A stretch of DNA of 11,132 bases from Chlamydiota bacterium (lineage in GTDB: Bacteria; Chlamydiota; Chlamydiia; Chlamydiales; Rhabdochlamydiaceae): assembly GCA_013041585.1 (NCBI GenBank), contig JABEVM010000241.1, positions 1 to 11,132 on the forward strand, given 5' to 3'. Of the stretch, positions 6,686-11,132 are shown one piece after another. Under the pieces are notes generated by a model that saw only the letters and a program-made list of their open reading frames with translations, ran no database searches and had not been told where the DNA came from. Within the stretch, counting starts at the first letter, position 1. Each line of letters begins with the position of its first letter. A program made the position numbers and the translations under genes.

Positions 6686-8053
6686 TTAGTCTTTCTTCAA
6701 ATCAAACTGACATCCATCAATCATTAGCTGATCAATATAATTTAGGTTGTATTCAGACTTGAGAAAACGTTCATCTTCAAACATAAAAAGATGGAAAGGA
6801 ATTGTGGAGCGCACTCCCCCAATATGGAATTCGCGAAGAGCTCTTCTTGCAATTTGTAGGGCCTCTTTACGATCTTTTCCTTTTACGATGAGCTTTGCTA
6901 TCATCGAGTCGTAATTAGGTGGAATTTTGTACCCTGAATAGCATGCGCTATCAATACGCACATGAGGACCGCCCGGCGGAATGTAGTATTCCAAATTCCC
7001 AGGAGAAGGAGCGAAATTTTTCGATGGATCTTCCGCATTGATACGGCATTGGATCACGTGACCTGTAAACTGAATATCTTTCTGTTTTACTTTGAGCTTC
7101 TCACCCATTGCAATCTTAATTTGCTCTTTCACAAGGTCGATTCCTGTTAGCTCTTCTGTCACAGTATGCTCAACTTGAATTCTCGTATTCACTTCCATAA
7201 AATAGAAGTTCATGTCCTCATCAAGTAAAAACTCAACTGTGCCAACTGAATGGTATTTTGCGGCGCGAACAATATCCACAGCAGCTTGTCCCATTTTTTT
7301 GCGTAGTGCTTCGGTTAAGATTGGACTTGGAGCTTCTTCAATTAGTTTTTGGCGTCTTCTTTGGATGGTGCAATCTCTTTCCCCTAAGTGAACATAATTG
7401 CCGTGCTTGTCACCCATGATCTGTATTTCAATATGACGTGGATTGACAATCATCTTTTCTAAATATACTTCCGGATTGTTAAAGCTTACTTCCGCTTCCG
7501 CTCTAGCTGCAGAAAACTGTCTTACAAACTCATCTTGGTCATAGGCAATACGAATCCCTTTACCGCCACCGCCAGCGCAAGCTTTAATGAAGATAGGAAA
7601 TCCAAACTTTTTAGCAAGAGCAAGGCCTTCTTGCACATCGGGAACAATCCCATTAGAACCTGGGATAACAGGACATTTTACACTTTTCGCTGTGGCTTTT
7701 GCTTGGGCTTTATCACCTAGCATCGCAATTGTATTATGAGAGGGTCCAATAAAATTCAGTCCACAGCTTTCACAAATAGATGCAAAATTTGCGTTTTCGC
7801 TTAAAAAACCATATCCAGGGTGAATCGCATCAGCACCGGTGATTTCACAAGCTGACAAAATATTAGAGATTTTCAAATAAGAATTTTTAGAAGGCGGCTC
7901 TCCAATACAAATCGCTTCATCAGCGTGTAAAACGTGCAAAGCTTCGGCATCAGCTTGGGAATATACTGCAACAGTCTGCAACCCCAAATCATGGCAGGCT
8001 CTAATGATTCTGACGGCGATTTCGCCTCGATTAGCAATTAAAACTTTTTGCAT
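6686..8053 (-). CDS. accC: Biotin carboxylase subunit of acetyl-CoA carboxylase
   Basis: A 455-residue ATP-grasp enzyme that carboxylates the biotin of AccB, the first half-reaction of fatty acid synthesis, in the cytoplasm. Length equals the usual 450 or so. Domains in order: N-terminal fold with ANRGEIAVRIIRA (7-19) and HPGYGFLSEN (78-87); ATP-grasp with Lys115, Lys158 before the glycine loop AGGGGKGIR (160-168), His207, ERDCTIQRRRQK (225-236) and Glu274; the biotin carboxylase signature MEVNTRIQVEH (286-296) with Glu287 and catalytic Arg291; C-terminal domain with CRINAEDP (336-343). All catalytic residues I know of are present; RRRQK replaces the E. coli RRHQK, as in several other bacteria. 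It starts 23 bp after accB with only a weak AGAGAG upstream, suggesting coupling. It is the last gene before the terminator at 6613-6648. Confidence 0.96.
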   Translation of the reverse strand: MQKVLIANRGEIAVRIIRACHDLGLQTVAVYSQADAEALHVLHADEAICIGEPPSKNSYLKISNILSACEITGADAIHPGYGFLSENANFASICESCGLNFIGPSHNTIAMLGDKAQAKATAKSVKCPVIPGSNGIVPDVQEGLALAKKFGFPIFIKACAGGGGKGIRIAYDQDEFVRQFSAARAEAEVSFNNPEVYLEKMIVNPRHIEIQIMGDKHGNYVHLGERDCTIQRRRQKLIEEAPSPILTEALRKKMGQAAVDIVRAAKYHSVGTVEFLLDEDMNFYFMEVNTRIQVEHTVTEELTGIDLVKEQIKIAMGEKLKVKQKDIQFTGHVIQCRINAEDPSKNFAPSPGNLEYYIPPGGPHVRIDSACYSGYKIPPNYDSMIAKLIVKGKDRKEALQIARRALREFHIGGVRSTIPFHLFMFEDERFLKSEYNLNYIDQLMIDGCQFDLKKD

Positions 8054-8076
8054 GGACTTTTTTTCTCTCTATAAGC

Positions 8077-8568
8077 TTATACAATACGGAAAATTTTTGT
8101 GCCAAATTCAACAGGATGGCCGCTGTCGATACATACTTCTGCGACAACCCCACTCATTCCTGCTTTGACTTCATTCATTACCTTCATCGCTTCAATAATG
8201 CATACAACTGTATTCTCATCGACCTTATCCCCTACTTTCACAAAAGCGGGATCTTCTGGAGAAGGCGAAGAATAGAAAGTTCCAACCATTGGAGAAGCAA
8301 CATACTTTCCTTCTGGTTTTTTCTCTGGGCCCGCTTCCTTAGTGGAGTCTTTTCCCCCTTCATGGCGAGAAAAATGGTCTGATTCTCTAAACAGCGGAGG
8401 GTGCGAAGGATGAGCTGGAAAAGAAGGAGCATATACCTGATGATGCGCTGGATGCTCTTCTTGCATCTCGAGTTGCAGCTCAAAGCCATCTTTCTCTTTA
8501 ATGCTTAGTTTTTTTAATCCCGCTTTTTCCATTGTAGCGATTAATTCTTTCACTTGTTTTAATTCCAC
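8077..8568 (-). CDS. accB: Biotin carboxyl carrier protein of acetyl-CoA carboxylase
   Basis: A 163-residue carrier whose biotin shuttles carboxyl groups from AccC to the carboxyltransferase. The N-terminal helix region (1-38, MELKQVKELIATMEKAG) is the part that binds AccC in E. coli. A His/Pro-rich linker follows (39-75, seven histidines). The biotinyl domain spans about 88-163 with EAMKV (126-130), so Lys129 carries biotin, and keeps the thumb insertion YSSPSPEDPAF (99-109) typical of bacterial acetyl-CoA carboxylase. The start codon is GTG at 8568: AGGAG at 8576-8580 is seven bases before it, and the next ATG in frame is residue 13, which would cut the helix. It lies 32 bp after efp and 23 bp before accC. 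Confidence 0.95.
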   Translation of the reverse strand: MELKQVKELIATMEKAGLKKLSIKEKDGFELQLEMQEEHPAHHQVYAPSFPAHPSHPPLFRESDHFSRHEGGKDSTKEAGPEKKPEGKYVASPMVGTFYSSPSPEDPAFVKVGDKVDENTVVCIIEAMKVMNEVKAGMSGVVAEVCIDSGHPVEFGTKIFRIV

Positions 8569-8600
8569 AGCTTTTCTCCTATAAGATTACTCAAGCAATA

Positions 8601-9158
8601 CTAGACACGCTGTACATAGTCGTTTGTCTGAGTATCAATTTTTACAATATCACCAGATTCAACAAAAAGAGGAACATCAACTTTTGCACCCGTCTCCAAT
8701 ACAGCAATTTTTGTTGCATTCGTCGAATGGAGCGATGAATCACCGGGTTCTGTTTTTACCACCATCAGTTCTAAAAACTGAGGCAATTCAATAGAAAAAA
8801 TCGAATCACCATAAAACATGGCCTTGATCTCAATTCCTTCTTTCAAATAGTTCACTTTGTCCCCAATAATATTAGAGGGAACTAAAACCTGATCTAAACT
8901 TCCAATATCTAAGAAAAGATAATCTCTACCTTCTAAGTAGAGATACTCTAGCTTTTTCTCTAACAGAGAAACTTCTTGAACATCTTGATTGAGCTTAAAG
9001 TTTTTCTCAATGGCCTCTTCATCAATCAAAGATTTTAACTTTGTTTTAATAAAAGGGACACCTTTGCTCACGGTTACTTTTACAGCCGATTCAACACGAT
9101 ATATTTTACCGTCGACGGATAAAGTCATTCCCGGAATAATTTGACTGCTTGCTACCAT
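8601..9158 (-). CDS. efp: Translation elongation factor P
   Basis: A 185-residue, three-domain tRNA-like factor that binds between the P and E sites and relieves ribosome stalling at proline runs. Domain I tip reads VSKGVPF (30-36), with Lys32 at the place of the modified E. coli Lys34; the surrounding PGKGQ of E. coli is changed. The C-terminal family signature is complete: KIAVLETGAKVDVPLFVESG (150-169), ending in VKIDTQTNDYVQRV. Chlamydiae usually have two EF-P paralogues and this position, next to accB, fits the one called EF-P1. ATG at 9158 has GGAG five bases upstream (9164-9167) and lies within the last codons of the HAD gene (7-bp overlap), so they are coupled. I see no epmA/earP-type modification gene in the window. 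Confidence 0.95.
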   Translation of the reverse strand: MVASSQIIPGMTLSVDGKIYRVESAVKVTVSKGVPFIKTKLKSLIDEEAIEKNFKLNQDVQEVSLLEKKLEYLYLEGRDYLFLDIGSLDQVLVPSNIIGDKVNYLKEGIEIKAMFYGDSIFSIELPQFLELMVVKTEPGDSSLHSTNATKIAVLETGAKVDVPLFVESGDIVKIDTQTNDYVQRV

Positions 9159-9853
9159 GGCTTCTCCAATATAGAAGATGAAAGTTCCGTTATTTGCTGA
9201 ATAATTCCTTGCAGCTCGTATAAGTTCGAGATGGAGTAATCCACATCACTTGTATCACCATGAGAATAGATCCCTCTACCAAAGCGCATATGTATTGTTG
9301 CAATTCCTAAAGCCTTTGCAGGAGTGAGATCTCGCTGAATTCGATCTCCGCACACCACAACATCTTTGGGATCAAAACCTAGCTCTTCAACAATGGCTTG
9401 ATAGTGAGCCTTCTTACTATTATCTGGCGACACAACAACTTTACTAAAAAAAGAAAAATCTATACCAGCCTTTTTCATTTTTGCTCTCTGTTGCGACTCC
9501 GTCCCTCCAGTCACTACAGCGAGTTGATGCATCTGGGAAAACTCTTGTAAAATTTCTAACGCTCCAGGAAGCGGAGAAACATTGATGTCGTCAGAAAAAT
9601 CTTCATACATCGCTTTTACCCCGACTGCTAAAAACCTAGCATCCAGATCATGAATTTCTAAAAATTCTGCGATCGCGCTTTTCGAGCTCTCGGCTTGTGC
9701 ATTGATACGCTGCAAGATACTCAGCGACTGCGATATATCTTGAATAGGCATACCCTCTTCCATCATGCGGAAAAAAGCATCATTTAACTTTATCGGGGTC
9801 ACCGATACAGAAGTATCGATTAATGTATCGTCTAAATCAAAGATGATCAACAA
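9152..9853 (-). CDS. HAD-superfamily hydrolase (phosphatase, substrate unknown)
   Basis: A 233-residue cytoplasmic phosphatase of the haloacid dehalogenase superfamily. Motif I is FDLDDTLIDT (5-14; Asp6 nucleophile, Asp8 acid/base), motif II VVTGGT (113-118; Thr115), motif III a Lys at 147/148, motif IV CGDRIQRDLTPAK (168-180; Asp170 and Asp175). A helical cap lies between about 15 and 95. The substrate cannot be read from the sequence; phosphoglycolate phosphatase-like enzymes share this layout. Start choice is forced: in this frame a TGA lies two codons before the TTG at 9853 and there is no ATG before motif I, so initiation must be TTG, probably by reinitiation from yvcK, with which it overlaps by 17 bp. 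It overlaps efp by 7 bp. Neither this gene nor yvcK is in the rpe-efp order I recall for Chlamydia. Confidence 0.88.
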   Translation of the reverse strand: MLIIFDLDDTLIDTSVSVTPIKLNDAFFRMMEEGMPIQDISQSLSILQRINAQAESSKSAIAEFLEIHDLDARFLAVGVKAMYEDFSDDINVSPLPGALEILQEFSQMHQLAVVTGGTESQQRAKMKKAGIDFSFFSKVVVSPDNSKKAHYQAIVEELGFDPKDVVVCGDRIQRDLTPAKALGIATIHMRFGRGIYSHGDTSDVDYSISNLYELQGIIQQITELSSSILEKPW

Positions 9854-10799
9854 TTTTCATTATCTCTTGTGCAATTTTTTTAGGGTCGTGACGAATCAAA
9901 TTGCGCTTAATCAAGTCGCTTGTCGAACTCTCTTTTAATTCACCAAGTAAAGAGGCTAATATAATGCGATCTTCGCTTAAGTCATTTTCTACTAAGTCCC
10001 CTTCTTCTGAATACACTTGAATCAGCTCTTTTGGGGGACGCTGTTTATTTACTAAGATATAATCAAAGATATCTTTGCCGATAAAACCGTTGAGCTCTCT
10101 TAAATAATCAGATACTTTAAAAGATGTTGTCTGTCCGGTACGGTTCATCAAGTTCACGATAAAAACTTTTTTTGCTTGTGTTTCACGTAAAGCCTCACAA
10201 ACTCCTTCTACAAGAAGGTTTGGGATCAAAGAAGTATGGAGTCCCCCGGGGCCTAATACAACGAGGTCGGCGTGCATAATTTCATCAAGCGCCCTTGGGT
10301 TTGCTTTTGCATACGGCTCGAGATAAATGCTTTTGTACCCTTGATCAATTTGCTGAGAAAGATAGATCTCTTTTTCCCCTTCGAGGACTGTGCGATTGTT
10401 CAAAATCATTTTGAGCCGCACTGGATGGTTTGTAACGGGAAAAACTTTTCCCTTAATAAATAAAATTCTTCCGGCTTCTTCAACAGCCCTTTCAAAACTT
10501 CCTGTTACTTTCTCTAAGGCAGAAAGAAGTAAATTCCCAAAGCTATGTCCTTCAAGCCCCCCATTTTCAAAACGGTAGTTCATAACGCTGCGCATGAGCC
10601 TTGAAGAATCAGATAAGGCGACTAAACATTGTCTCACATCACCAGGCGGCAATACCCCCAGCTCGTCGCGTAAAATCCCTGTACTTCCACCATCATCCGC
10701 CATAGAGACAATAGCACTAAGGTCCACGGAATAGTTTTTAAGTCCCTTTAAGACCACAAAATTCCCTGTCCCACCACCTATAACGACAATTTTCTTCAT
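9837..10799 (-). CDS. yvcK: YvcK-type gluconeogenesis factor (CofD-like, UPF0052)
   Basis: A 320-residue Rossmann-like protein of the YvcK/CofD family. Motifs: IGGGTGNFVVLKGL (7-20), SMADDGGSTGILRDE (32-46), PPGDVRQCL (51-59), GHSFGNLLLSA (84-94), LGPGGLHTSLIPNLL (182-196) and NLMNRTGQT (216-224). In Bacillus and other Gram-positives, YvcK binds UDP-sugars and is needed for growth on gluconeogenic carbon and for correct cell-wall synthesis. The CofD branch, which builds coenzyme F420, is unlikely because no F420 genes are near and the motifs follow the YvcK form. Its ATG overlaps the rpe stop as ATGA (10796-10799), a standard coupling. Only a weak GTGGGA precedes the ATG. Confidence 0.9.
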   Translation of the reverse strand: MKKIVVIGGGTGNFVVLKGLKNYSVDLSAIVSMADDGGSTGILRDELGVLPPGDVRQCLVALSDSSRLMRSVMNYRFENGGLEGHSFGNLLLSALEKVTGSFERAVEEAGRILFIKGKVFPVTNHPVRLKMILNNRTVLEGEKEIYLSQQIDQGYKSIYLEPYAKANPRALDEIMHADLVVLGPGGLHTSLIPNLLVEGVCEALRETQAKKVFIVNLMNRTGQTTSFKVSDYLRELNGFIGKDIFDYILVNKQRPPKELIQVYSEEGDLVENDLSEDRIILASLLGELKESSTSDLIKRNLIRHDPKKIAQEIMKIVDHL

Positions 10800-11132
10800 G
10801 TCCCACTCTGGCGTAATTTATTAATTGCTGCAGCCATGTTAGGGGCTCCAAAAAGATAGGAACCGGATACGATAACATTCGCTCCAGCCTTTATGCATTG
10901 CTCCGCAGTCTGTTCATTGATTCCCCCATCGACCTGAATATCAAACGGAGGAAGTTCTATACCCAGTTTTTTCTCTTCCTCAGTGATCACTTTCCCACCT
11001 TGACGAATTTCAAACTGTGTACAAACCTCTCTGACAAAAGCTATTTTATCAAGAACCTCTGGCATGAATGCTTGCCCCCCAAAACCTGGATTGACTGTCA
11101 TAAGGAGTACCAAATCACATTTATCTAGATAT
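10796..11132 (-). CDS. rpe: Ribulose-5-phosphate 3-epimerase, C-terminal part (5' end outside window)
   Basis: The frame stays open to the window edge (codons for YLDKCDLVLLM precede the first possible start at 11113, a TTG), so the gene begins outside. Rpe is a TIM-barrel zinc enzyme interconverting ribulose-5-phosphate and xylulose-5-phosphate. Visible marks are LLMTVNPGFGGQAFMPEVLDK, the catalytic aspartate and glycines of VDGGI, and the phosphate-binding end AGANVIVSGSYLFG. Compared with E. coli Rpe about 15 extra residues (around RQGGKVITEEEKKLG) lie between the NPGFGGQ helix and the VDGG strand. In Chlamydia rpe is directly upstream of efp; here yvcK and a HAD gene intervene. It is the first visible gene of the minus-strand unit; the promoter is outside. 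Confidence 0.93.
   Translation of the reverse strand, partial: YLDKCDLVLLMTVNPGFGGQAFMPEVLDKIAFVREVCTQFEIRQGGKVITEEEKKLGIELPPFDIQVDGGINEQTAEQCIKAGANVIVSGSYLFGAPNMAAAINKLRQSGT

Overview
The window looks like a chromosomal piece of a Chlamydiae bacterium, most likely an environmental (Parachlamydia/Simkania/Waddlia-like) lineage rather than Chlamydia itself. Two blocks support this. A ttcA/ydaO-type gene lies close to surE, as I recall for C. trachomatis CT217-CT218. The order rpe, efp, accB, accC matches my memory of CT121-CT124. The assignment rests on recalled gene order and on protein character; no search was run. Base composition is moderately AT-rich throughout and no mobile element or CRISPR array is visible.

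Left part (1-2944, plus strand): the 3' end of a TtcA-like tRNA thiolase, a complete PutP-type sodium/solute symporter, and the nucleotidase SurE. Facing surE with an 8-bp overlap is a two-gene minus-strand unit: a cytoplasmic VanX-type D-Ala-D-Ala dipeptidase overlapping a small lipoprotein of unknown role.

Middle part (3920-6685): a possible promoter carrying a perfect 15-bp palindrome, then tRNA-Val(UAC) and tRNA-Asp(GUC), then a YitT-family membrane protein. The YitT gene abuts, with no spacer, a convergent 405-residue protein. That protein is the most interesting item here: it shows an F-box-like N-terminus and a C-terminal block resembling the NAD-binding core of ADP-ribosyltransferases, which would fit a host-directed effector.

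Right part (6613-11132, minus strand): a tightly packed six-gene unit rpe-yvcK-HAD phosphatase-efp-accB-accC ending in a strong intrinsic terminator. It joins pentose phosphate metabolism (Rpe), a YvcK-type envelope/carbon factor, a phosphatase, translation elongation factor P and the biotin carboxylase half of acetyl-CoA carboxylase. Compared with the order I recall for Chlamydia, yvcK and the HAD gene are extra, inserted between rpe and efp.
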